DNA of 64,000 bases from an uncultured Mediterraneibacter sp. GTDB lineage: Bacteria > Bacillota > Clostridia > Lachnospirales > Lachnospiraceae. Both the position numbers and the translations under genes were made by a program. The stretch covers positions 1 through 64,000 of the forward strand of contig NZ_CAKRDI010000015.1 in the NCBI RefSeq assembly GCF_934309415.1. Direction: 5' to 3'. This document shows, piece after piece, positions 52,049-60,308 of this stretch (positions are counted from its first letter, which is position 1; every line of letters starts with the position of its first letter). The notes under the pieces were generated by a model. That model was not told the DNA's origin. It searched no databases and was given only the letters and a program-made list of their open reading frames with translations.

Positions 52049-53350
52049 ATGGAAATAAAAGAAACAGATCAGCAGACAATGACGAAAGCGGCAGATACAG
52101 GTGATGGAAGTATGAAAACCGAAAGTGAAAAGCAAGCGGAGGATCAGCATATCAATGAAAGTATATTGAGTGAAGCGATTCTTGAAGATCAGAAAAAGAA
52201 CAGAATTGATCATATGAAATATATGCCTGGTATGGAAGATATCGGATCAGAGATTATGGATAAAGTAGTCAGTGCAATGAAAGAATATGACTATGAAAAA
52301 TACACGGCAGCAGATGTAAAACGCGCACTGGCACACACGGAGAGAACGCCGGAAGATTTTCAGGCACTTCTGTCTCCGGCAGCGCTTCCATTTCTGGAAG
52401 AGATCGCTCAGGCCGCGAGAATAGAAACAAGAAAACATTTTGGAAACAGTGTGTATATGTTTACACCGATCTACATTGCAAATTATTGTGAGAATTATTG
52501 TATTTACTGTGGATTCAACTGTCATAATAAAATCAACAGAGCGCAGTTGAATGCAGAAGAAATTGAAAAAGAAATGGCAGCGATTGCAGAGTCTGGATTA
52601 CAGGAAATCCTGATTCTGACAGGAGAAAGCCGTTCAAAGTCAACGGTAGAGTATATTGGAGAAGCATGTAAAATAGCGCGTAAATATTTCCGTGTGATCG
52701 GGCTTGAGATCTATCCGGTCAATTCAGATGAGTATGCGTATCTGCATGAGTGTGGAGCAGACTACGTGACAGTATTTCAGGAGACTTATAATTCTGATAA
52801 ATATGAGACACTTCATCTGGCAGGACATAAAAGAATTTTCCCATATCGTGTCAATGCACAGGAGCGTGCACTGAAGGGTGGTATGCGCGGTGTCGGATTT
52901 GGTGCACTTCTTGGATTGGATGATTTCCGTAAGGATGCATTTGCCACAGGATATCATGCGTATCTTCTGCAGAGGAAATATCCTCATGCAGAGATTGCAT
53001 TTTCATGTCCGAGACTTCGTCCGATCATTAATAATGACAGAATTAATCCGATGGATGTGCATGAGCCACAGCTTTTGCAGGTGGTATGTGCATATCGTCT
53101 GTTCATGCCGTTTGCAAGCATTACAGTGTCAACAAGAGAATGTGCGAGAGTGCGTGACAATCTGGTAAATATTGCGGCTACAAAAATCTCAGCAGGAGTC
53201 AGCACAGGAATTGGAAGTCATGTAGAAGAGATTGAAGATAAAGGGGACGAACAGTTTGAGATTTCCGATGGACGTTCTGTTCAGGAAATCTATGATGCAC
53301 TGCTGGATCATCAGCTTCAGCCGGTTATGAGTGATTATATTTATGTGTGA
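52049..53350 (+). CDS. thiH: 2-iminoacetate synthase ThiH (radical SAM)
   Basis: The protein has 433 residues. The cluster motif is CENYCIYCGFNC (~151-162), followed by EILILTGESRSKSTVEYIG, TVFQETYN and GGMRGVGFGALLGL. It cleaves tyrosine to dehydroglycine for ThiG. The first ~50 residues (Glu/Lys/Gln-rich) extend beyond the usual ThiH start, and ATG codons at residues 12, 23 or 56 are alternatives. The ribosome site at 52049 is GAGAGAAGAAAA. It overlaps the next gene by a few bases. Confidence 0.95.
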   Translation: MEIKETDQQTMTKAADTGDGSMKTESEKQAEDQHINESILSEAILEDQKKNRIDHMKYMPGMEDIGSEIMDKVVSAMKEYDYEKYTAADVKRALAHTERTPEDFQALLSPAALPFLEEIAQAARIETRKHFGNSVYMFTPIYIANYCENYCIYCGFNCHNKINRAQLNAEEIEKEMAAIAESGLQEILILTGESRSKSTVEYIGEACKIARKYFRVIGLEIYPVNSDEYAYLHECGADYVTVFQETYNSDKYETLHLAGHKRIFPYRVNAQERALKGGMRGVGFGALLGLDDFRKDAFATGYHAYLLQRKYPHAEIAFSCPRLRPIINNDRINPMDVHEPQLLQVVCAYRLFMPFASITVSTRECARVRDNLVNIAATKISAGVSTGIGSHVEEIEDKGDEQFEISDGRSVQEIYDALLDHQLQPVMSDYIYV

Positions 53351-53960
53351 TGAAATGATGGAAAAGAAACAAGAGTTTTGCAGGACAAGAAATGTAATTG
53401 CGATTACGAATCGGAAATTGTGTGACAGATCGTTTGAGGAGCAGATCAGAAGAGTCTGTTCGCTTCACCCGAAAGCGGTGATTCTGCGAGAAAAAGATCT
53501 GAAAGAAGAAGCGTATAGAGAATGTGCGAAACGTGTGAAGGCGATTTGTGAATTCTACAAGGTGCCTTGCATATTCCATACCTTTTGGAATGTTGCAATG
53601 GCAGAGGGGGCGGATTTGCTTCATCTTCCGTTTCCCTTGCTGCAGGAAATCTGGCAATCGAAAAATCATGCTGTGCTGAATTCATTTCAAAAGATTGGGA
53701 CATCCATTCATTCTGTAACTGAGGCACAGCAGGCAGAACAGATTGGAGTCTCGTATCTGACTGCCGGGCATATTTATGCAACGGACTGTAAAAAAGGATT
53801 GCCGCCACGGGGAATTGGTTTCCTGAAAGAAGTGTGTGATGCAGTTTCACTTCCGGTCTATGGAATCGGAGGGATTAAATTTGATGAAAACCAGTGGGAC
53901 GAGCTGGAACACGCAGGGGCAGCGGGAGGCTGTATTATGTCAGGGATGATGAAAATATAA
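53343..53960 (+). CDS. TenI/ThiE-like thiazole tautomerase or thiamine phosphate synthase
   Basis: The protein has ~205 residues in the ThiE/TenI TIM-barrel family. AITNRKLC, VILREKDLKEEAY, EGADLLHLPFPLL, QIGVSYLTAGHIYATDCKKG and YGIGGI are visible. ThiE signatures such as HVND and HLGQ are altered (HTFWN, HLPF), which favours the TenI thiazole tautomerase role within this thiazole operon. The start overlaps the thiH stop; ATG 53331, 53343 and 53355 are all possible, translation being coupled. Confidence 0.82.
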   Translation: MCDEMMEKKQEFCRTRNVIAITNRKLCDRSFEEQIRRVCSLHPKAVILREKDLKEEAYRECAKRVKAICEFYKVPCIFHTFWNVAMAEGADLLHLPFPLLQEIWQSKNHAVLNSFQKIGTSIHSVTEAQQAEQIGVSYLTAGHIYATDCKKGLPPRGIGFLKEVCDAVSLPVYGIGGIKFDENQWDELEHAGAAGGCIMSGMMKI

Positions 53961-53967
53961 AAAGAAT

Positions 53968-54110
53968 GTTACTGTTCACTCCCATGTCAATCACTCCGCT
54001 GATTGGCATGGAGGATGCACGTATTGTCTTGAATGTATCTCGCCCATCGCCAAAGGCGATTTTAAATGGCGAGATACGTTACTGTTTACAGCTATGCTGT
54101 GAACAGTAAC
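53968..54110 (+). repeat. Family 1 repeat, full 143-bp copy
   Basis: GTTACTGTTCACTCCCATG... to ...GCTGTGAACAGTAAC, seven bases after the thiamine operon stop. Confidence 0.9.
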
Positions 54111-54213
54111 AAAAGAATGATTAAAAATTTTCACACTTGTTTTATAGGTTGAGAACAGGAATCAATCTATGATATTATAAATAATACAGCGTATAGAAAC
54201 GAGGAGAAAATTT

Positions 54214-55536
54214 ATGAAAAAAAGAGAATCATTCAACAGCAGATGGGGATTTATTCTGGCCTGTATTGGTTCAGCGGTAGGTATGGGAAATATCTGGATG
54301 TTTTCCACAAGAGTTTCCCTGTATGGCGGAGGTTCCTTTCTCATTCCATACTTTATCTTTGTGGTGTTGATCGGCTCCACAGGAGTAATCGGTGAGATGA
54401 GTTATGGACGTGCAACAAGATCCGGGCCGATTGATGCATTTGGAGATGCCTGCGAGAGAAAAGGCAAAAGAAAACTTGGTGAGGCTCTTGGGATGATTCC
54501 GGTAATCGGATCGCTGGCAATGGCAATTGGGTATACAGTTGTTATGGGGTGGATCCTGAAGTATGCAGTGGGTACTTTTACGGGTAAAACGCTGGCACCG
54601 GAAAATGTGGAAGAATTTGGAGCAGCATTTGGCGGGATGGCATCAGCCTTTGGAAATAATGGCTGGCAGATTGTAGCGCTGTTCCTTTGTATGCTCATTT
54701 TAATGTTCGGCGTTGGAGGAGGAATTGAACGTGCCAATAAAATTCTGATGCCTGTTTTCTTTGTATTGTTTGTGATCCTGGCTGTTTATGTTGCGTTTCA
54801 GCCGGGAGCAATCGAAGGCTACAGATACATTTTCAGAATTGATCCAAAGGCATTTGCAGATCCGACAACATGGATCTTTGCGTTGGGACAGGCATTCTTT
54901 TCTTTGTCGGTTGCAGGAAATGGAACACTGATCTACGGATCTTATCTGTCAGATGAAGAGGACATTCCTGCATCAGCCGGAAGAGTGGCATTCTTTGATA
55001 CAGTGGCAGCGATGCTTGCAGCTTTGGTAATTATTCCGGCAATGGCGACAACAGGAGCTCAGCTGGATCAGGGAGGACCGGGACTTTTATTTATCTATCT
55101 TCCGAATCTGATCAAGACAATGCCGGGAGGCTGGCTGATCAGTATTCTTTTCTTTGTAGCGGTATTGTCTGCGGGAATGACGTCTTTGATTAATCTGTAT
55201 GAAGCTCCGATTGCGACTGTACAGGAAAAAGCGAAGATTGGAAGAAAACCGGCGTGTATGGTGATCGCAGTGATTGGTGTGATTATTTCATTGCTGATTC
55301 AGGGGATTGTGTCTGATTGGATGGATGTGTTGTCTATCTATATATGTCCGCTGGGAGCGGGGCTGGCCGGCATTATGTTCTTTTGGGTCTGCGGGGAAAA
55401 ATATGTAGAACAGCAGGTAAACAAGGGAAGAGAGACATCATTTATAAGATTGTATTATCCGGTGTGTAAATATCTGTATGTTCCGATGTGTATTCTTGTG
55501 CTGGTACTTGGAATTGCGCTGGGTGGAATCGGCTGA
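54214..55536 (+). CDS. Neurotransmitter:sodium symporter family transporter
   Basis: The protein has 440 residues and about eleven or twelve membrane helices. GSAVGMGNIWMFSTRVSLYGGG is helix 1 with the substrate/Na+ site; the aromatic RFPY of the other NSS protein in this window is replaced by MFST. ALGQAFFSLSVAGNG is helix 6. Likely an amino acid importer with different specificity from the protein at 47813. GAGGAG precedes the ATG; a strong terminator follows. Confidence 0.88.
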   Translation: MKKRESFNSRWGFILACIGSAVGMGNIWMFSTRVSLYGGGSFLIPYFIFVVLIGSTGVIGEMSYGRATRSGPIDAFGDACERKGKRKLGEALGMIPVIGSLAMAIGYTVVMGWILKYAVGTFTGKTLAPENVEEFGAAFGGMASAFGNNGWQIVALFLCMLILMFGVGGGIERANKILMPVFFVLFVILAVYVAFQPGAIEGYRYIFRIDPKAFADPTTWIFALGQAFFSLSVAGNGTLIYGSYLSDEEDIPASAGRVAFFDTVAAMLAALVIIPAMATTGAQLDQGGPGLLFIYLPNLIKTMPGGWLISILFFVAVLSAGMTSLINLYEAPIATVQEKAKIGRKPACMVIAVIGVIISLLIQGIVSDWMDVLSIYICPLGAGLAGIMFFWVCGEKYVEQQVNKGRETSFIRLYYPVCKYLYVPMCILVLVLGIALGGIG

Positions 55537-55581
55537 TACATGAAATAAAAAATTGTCGAAAACTGAAAATAAAAATCAGGT

Positions 55582-55613
55582 AAAACTCCGGTTGAAATGC
55601 CGGAGTTTTATTG
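55582..55613 (+). terminator. Terminator of the second NSS gene
   Basis: AAAACTCCGG and CCGGAGTTTT pair perfectly around TTGAAATG, followed by ATTG. Confidence 0.85.
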
Positions 55614-55700
55614 CTCTTAGCTGTAAAACATGGTATATTATTAACAAGTGTTGTTAATATACACAAAAATCATGAAAAAAAGCAATAGGGAGTGGTTAAA

Positions 55701-57383
55701 ATGTATCAGGAAGAGTATAAACGCTGGCTGGCAGCGGATCTTGAAGATGCCGATCTGAAACCGGAATTATCAAAAATTGAGGAAAATGATGATGAGATTA
55801 AGGAACGTTTTGCAGTTGCACTGAAGTTTGGAACAGCAGGACTTCGCGGTGTACTTGGAGCAGGAACGAACCGTATGAATATTTATGTAGTACGTCAGGC
55901 TACACAGGGTCTTGCTAACTGGGTAAAGACACAGGGCGGTACACAGACAGTTGCAATCAGCTATGACAGCCGTTTAAAGAGTGATGTATTCGCAAAGACA
56001 GCAGCAGGAGTTCTTGCAGCGAATGGAATTAAAGTAAGAATTTACGATGCACTGATGCCTGTACCGGCACTTTCTTTTGCAACACGTTATTATAACTGCA
56101 ACGCAGGAATTATGGTAACAGCTTCCCATAATCCGGCAAAATACAACGGTTACAAAGCATATGGACCGGATGGATGCCAGATGACAGATGATGCTGCAGC
56201 AATCGTTTACGATGAGATTCAGAAGACAGATGTACTGACAGGTGCAAAATATATGTCTTTTGCACAGGGTGTTGAAGAAGGACTGATCCGTTTTGTAGGA
56301 GATGACTGTAAAGATGCTCTGTATGAGGCAATTGAGTCCCGTCAGGTTCGTCCGGGTCTGTGCAAGAGCGCAGGACTGAAACTTGTATACAGCCCGCTGA
56401 ATGGTTCAGGACTTGTACCGGTTACACGCGTACTGAAAGATATCGGAATTACAGACGTTACAATCGTACCGGAGCAGGAGTACCCGAACGGATACTTTAC
56501 AACTTGCAGTTATCCGAACCCGGAGATCTTCGAGGCTCTGGAGCTTGGACTGAATCTTGCCAAAGAGACAGGTGCAGATCTTATGCTTGCAACTGACCCG
56601 GATGCAGACCGTGTGGGAATCGCTATGAAATGCCCGGATGGATCTTATGAGCTGGTTACAGGTAATGAAGTTGGAGTACTTCTTCTGGATTACATAGCAG
56701 CAGGACGTATTGAGAAGGGCACAATGCCTGAGAACCCGGTAGCGGTAAAATCTCTCGTATCTACACCGCTTGCTGATGCAGTTGCAGAGCACTATGGAGT
56801 AGAACTTCGCAACGTGCTGACAGGATTCAAGTGGATTGGTGATCAGATCGCAAATCTGGAAGCAGCAGGAGAAGTTGACCGCTTTATCTTTGGATTTGAA
56901 GAGAGCTACGGATATCTTGCAGGACCATATGTACGTGATAAAGACGCAATCATCGGATCCATGCTGATCTGTGAGATGGCTGCTTATTACAGAAGTATTG
57001 GAAGCTCTATTAAAGAGAGACTGGAAGAAATCTATGCACAGTATGGCCGTTATCTGAATAAGATTGACAGCTTTGAATTCCCGGGACTGAGTGGAATGGA
57101 CAAGATGTCTGGCATCATGGAAAATCTGCGTAAGAACCCGCTGGAAGAGATCGCAGGATATAAAGTTGCCAGCGTAGTTGATTATGAGAAGACAGAAGAG
57201 ACTGGACTTCCAAAGGCAAATGTACTGGTATACAAACTGGAGAACAATGAGACAGTAATCGTTCGTCCATCCGGAACAGAGCCGAAGATTAAGATCTATT
57301 ACACAACACTTGGTAAAGATCTTGCAGAAGCACAGGCTGAGAAGGACAAGCTTGCAGATGCACTGAAGCCGATCATGGCATAA
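55701..57383 (+). CDS. Phospho-sugar mutase (phosphoglucomutase/phosphomannomutase)
   Basis: The protein has 560 residues and the four-domain alpha-D-phosphohexomutase fold. The active serine loop is TASHNPAKYNGYKAYGPDG, the metal loop DPDADRVG, the sugar loop GFEESYGYL and the phosphate loop RPSGTEPKIKIYY. It interconverts glucose-1- and glucose-6-phosphate, linking glycogen or surface polysaccharide precursors to pgi. I start at ATG 55701, with GGGAG eight bases upstream; a GTG nine bases earlier overlaps that site. The length and DADRVG form match the PgcA-type glucose enzyme. Confidence 0.93.
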   Translation: MYQEEYKRWLAADLEDADLKPELSKIEENDDEIKERFAVALKFGTAGLRGVLGAGTNRMNIYVVRQATQGLANWVKTQGGTQTVAISYDSRLKSDVFAKTAAGVLAANGIKVRIYDALMPVPALSFATRYYNCNAGIMVTASHNPAKYNGYKAYGPDGCQMTDDAAAIVYDEIQKTDVLTGAKYMSFAQGVEEGLIRFVGDDCKDALYEAIESRQVRPGLCKSAGLKLVYSPLNGSGLVPVTRVLKDIGITDVTIVPEQEYPNGYFTTCSYPNPEIFEALELGLNLAKETGADLMLATDPDADRVGIAMKCPDGSYELVTGNEVGVLLLDYIAAGRIEKGTMPENPVAVKSLVSTPLADAVAEHYGVELRNVLTGFKWIGDQIANLEAAGEVDRFIFGFEESYGYLAGPYVRDKDAIIGSMLICEMAAYYRSIGSSIKERLEEIYAQYGRYLNKIDSFEFPGLSGMDKMSGIMENLRKNPLEEIAGYKVASVVDYEKTEETGLPKANVLVYKLENNETVIVRPSGTEPKIKIYYTTLGKDLAEAQAEKDKLADALKPIMA

Positions 57384-57412
57384 TGAGATTATAAATCATA
57401 TGATTGAGTAAT

Positions 57413-57454
57413 AAAATACACCGTGGCTGTTTTAAAGCTGCGGTGTATTTTATT
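57413..57454. terminator. Bidirectional terminator between the mutase and phospholipase-like genes
   Basis: AAAATACACCG and CGGTGTATTTT pair perfectly; A- and T-tracts on both sides suit the two convergent genes. Confidence 0.85.
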
Positions 57455-57529
57455 GGTTACTTTTATAGTTTCTAATGAAGTAGATAAAAGTTTGTCTGAA
57501 GAATCAATGCTGTGTAAGAACAGAATAGA

Positions 57530-58213
57530 TTAACAGTAGAAAGTGATAAAATCACGAACTACTTTTTTCAGAAAGCGAATCAGATCTTCTACATCAAAAA
57601 CAGTCAGATTATTGACGGCTGATGCCGGAACGTTCATGTATCCTTTTAAGGATGTAAGCACTTCCTTTACTGCAGGATAATCTGCCTCTTCAATTCCCGG
57701 ATTTTTAACTTCAGGATTTAGATCAAAGACAAGATGAAAACGTTGTGCAAGATAAGTGTTCATCCTGGTGTAATCTCCGTAATAATATTTTTCAGTCAGA
57801 TATTCATTGCCGGGAATCCAGACTCCGGTTTTTCTGACCAGTACTTTAGCTACTTCTGATTTGATATCTGTAATTTCCCCGGCCGAGTCATAGAATTCAA
57901 CAACTTCAGGGATATAATCCTTAAAAAATCTCCGATCGATATAAAGATGAAAGAAATATCCAAGACAACTGTCATCAATGAGCAGATGCTGGTATTTATC
58001 AAGAAATTTATGAAGATCAGGATAGATCATCATTTTCTCTTTATATACAGGATTACGAAAATGGGTTCGATCCTTATTGTCAGTTGCATCGGGAATCAGA
58101 TTCCCGATCAGGAAGTCGTTTGCCGATCTTATAGAATGGCAGGATGTAGAATCCGAAGCAATCTGATCCATTAATAAAGATGCAGCAGTCATATGCAGGA
58201 TAAAACCGGGCAT
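57530..58213 (-). CDS. Zinc-dependent phospholipase C-like hydrolase
   Basis: The protein has 227 residues. GFILHMTAASLLMDQ, NDFLIGNLIPDATDNKDRTHF and LGYFFHLYIDRRF supply His and Asp residues in the order expected for the all-helical Zn_dep_PLPC/S1-P1 nuclease-like fold. No signal peptide is visible, so it is probably cytosolic and its substrate is unknown. It lies 36 bases behind the HTH regulator gene on the same strand and is likely co-transcribed with it. Confidence 0.65.
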   Translation of the reverse strand: MPGFILHMTAASLLMDQIASDSTSCHSIRSANDFLIGNLIPDATDNKDRTHFRNPVYKEKMMIYPDLHKFLDKYQHLLIDDSCLGYFFHLYIDRRFFKDYIPEVVEFYDSAGEITDIKSEVAKVLVRKTGVWIPGNEYLTEKYYYGDYTRMNTYLAQRFHLVFDLNPEVKNPGIEEADYPAVKEVLTSLKGYMNVPASAVNNLTVFDVEDLIRFLKKVVRDFITFYC

Positions 58214-58249
58214 GATGGAATGAAGTCTCCTTTCAAATTTATTCTGTGT

Positions 58250-59728
58250 TTAGATTTCAAGCATGATTTCAATCGCATGGATTGCATGCTGAATCATGGA
58301 AGCAGCATCGGGATGTTCTTCCTGATCCATTGAAGAATTCCATACATTTTCAAAAAATCCTTCAAAAATACGATCCAGAGCGATTTTGTTAGGAATACAA
58401 ATGCTATAGTCCGGTGTAAGTTTTTTCAGGCGCAGATAACAAAGAGAATCTGACATGAAAAGTGTTGGGTGAGAGATATGCTGATGGTCAGAGAGCAGTC
58501 CCTCAGGCAGAACACGTACTTCAAGAAGATTCAGGCTGTTTCTCATACGCTCCAAATTCTTCAGGCAGCGGAGTCTCTGAGATATATCCAAAGAGATACG
58601 TGTGCCGAAATAATCCAATTCTCCGGTAACTGTAAAATCTTTCAGAACAGAAGCATAGATCAACAGGCGGACAGGAGTAGTCTCCAGGATTCGCTGAGTC
58701 AGATGATTGAGCTTTTCCACTTCCTGTTTCTGAATGTCAGTATTGGTCTTGCAGTAATCATCCAAAAGCTCCATATACAGATCTTCCGGAAGAAAGTGCT
58801 CTGTCAGGTGGCCGATGAGGCAGTATTGATTCTGTGAGATCAGTGTCTGCTTATATTCAAATTTATGTACCATCTCAGGTATGGTGGTCTTACGGATCAG
58901 CAATGTCTCTTTATTACAGAGCAGTTTGATCTTGTGATAAAGTTCGTTAGTGAGATCACTGTCTTCAATAGTAGAAACGCCAAGACAGTGACTGCTGTCT
59001 ACCAACATACCTGAAATTGCATAAGTATCCCGGATGGCAAATATCATTTTTCTCTGGGCCTGAGTGCCACAGTAAAGATTAAAATCAATGTTGGCCAGAT
59101 TGGCCATTACGTTCATTAAGAAGCAGGCGGTGTAAGTGTCATCAGAAGGAATAGATTCCAGATCGATCAGCAGAGAAAAATGCACTCCTGGTAAAATAAG
59201 TCCGCGTCCACCGTGTGCGCTGTTGAGCTCTGCGATCAGAAGCTGGTAATTTGGGTCAACATTTAAAATATCTACGATCGCATACACATTCAGAGAATTA
59301 ACTTTTCTCAGAGAAGGATGCTTCATCTTAAAAATGAACTGGTCCAATGTCAGTTCTGGATAATAGGAAATCTTTGGTGCAATTTCTGTACCGGTTGTTG
59401 TCTGCAGCTCTTTGACGTAGACATATTCAAGCTCAAGGTTGTCATAAATAGCAGCTTCCAGATCCTGAATGTCCTGTAACTGGTATTCCTGAAGTAGCTG
59501 CAGGGCAGTGTCTTCATTAAGAGATTTTATAATACAGTGGCTGATTGCCTGAAGAGTACTTTCGTGATTTTTTTCGGTCGGAAGTAATTTACCACTGATC
59601 CATTTACTTATATAAGAGTCATCATACTGAACAGCTTTTGCAAGAACACTGTTTTTAATGTCTGCAACAGACATGAGGTGCTCCAGCAGAACACTGAAAC
59701 GGTTTTTATCTTTCATAATTGTTGTCAT
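58250..59728 (-). CDS. HTH-type regulator of unknown family
   Basis: The protein has about 492 residues. The N-terminal ~65 residues resemble an XRE-type DNA-binding domain (NSVLAKAVQYDDSYISKW, then ISGKLLPTEKNHES). The remaining ~420 residues have no domain I recognise. It is divergent from an AMP-binding synthetase gene, a common arrangement for a local regulator. The start is unclear: ATG 59728, 59716 and 59770 are in frame, but the only strong GGAGG lies ~25 bases before ATG 59728. The longest frame, from 59803, runs into a family 2 repeat and is unlikely. Confidence 0.6.
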   Translation of the reverse strand: MTTIMKDKNRFSVLLEHLMSVADIKNSVLAKAVQYDDSYISKWISGKLLPTEKNHESTLQAISHCIIKSLNEDTALQLLQEYQLQDIQDLEAAIYDNLELEYVYVKELQTTTGTEIAPKISYYPELTLDQFIFKMKHPSLRKVNSLNVYAIVDILNVDPNYQLLIAELNSAHGGRGLILPGVHFSLLIDLESIPSDDTYTACFLMNVMANLANIDFNLYCGTQAQRKMIFAIRDTYAISGMLVDSSHCLGVSTIEDSDLTNELYHKIKLLCNKETLLIRKTTIPEMVHKFEYKQTLISQNQYCLIGHLTEHFLPEDLYMELLDDYCKTNTDIQKQEVEKLNHLTQRILETTPVRLLIYASVLKDFTVTGELDYFGTRISLDISQRLRCLKNLERMRNSLNLLEVRVLPEGLLSDHQHISHPTLFMSDSLCYLRLKKLTPDYSICIPNKIALDRIFEGFFENVWNSSMDQEEHPDAASMIQHAIHAIEIMLEI

Positions 59729-59789
59729 ATCGTAGAAAATAAAATCTGCGATATTCCTCCTTCCCCTCATAATTTGCTGTGAAAAAATT

Positions 59790-59875
59790 AGAGTGTGTCT
59801 CAAAAATCAATCTTGCAATCTACAGGTACCGTTTGTGGAGGATATCTTACAGAAAGCATTTTTCAGACACGCTCT
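59790..59875 (+). repeat. Family 2 repeat with internal deletion
   Basis: AGAGTGTGTCTCAAAAATCA... and ...GCATTTTTCAGACACGCTCT, about half the full length. The remainder of 59729-60308 holds a broken copy (GTGCACATTCTGCCGCACAC-like bases near 60005-60050) and an AT-rich leader, no gene. Confidence 0.8.
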
Positions 59876-60308
59876 GGCAGAGCAAGCAAATTTGAAATAT
59901 ATTCGATTCGAATTATGTTTAAAATCAGAACTATATAAATAAAGTTTCTAGTATTAGTTTAGAACAGAGAAAGTAGGATTGCAATAAGAATAACCATAAA
60001 TTGTGTTGCACATTCTGCCGCACACTTTACTGAGTGCTTTTTCAGATACGTTTTTTTAGTTCCTAACCAGGCTTTGAATCTTGAAAAAAGTTGATTCATG
60101 TGATTCAAGATGATTCCAGTTTCCATAAATTGATATTCTAAACAGCCTGTGATAGAATAAAGCTCGTGCATTTTGGGAAGAGGGTATATGAAGCAGATCG
60201 GAAAATTAAGAATTAGTATTTAGACAGAAATTATAAAATCGTAAACAGTGACAGAGAATAGATGTTTCATGTACAGCAGATAAAAAAATATATAAGGGGA
60301 CAAAAAAG

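Noticed and set aside
10129..54110. Regularly repeated palindromes considered as a CRISPR array
   Set aside because: Copies are kilobases apart with no uniform spacers and no cas genes.
59959..60171. Reverse-strand open frame of 70 codons with a hydrophobic end
   Set aside because: It runs through broken family 2 repeat sequence, has no ribosome site and resembles no protein.
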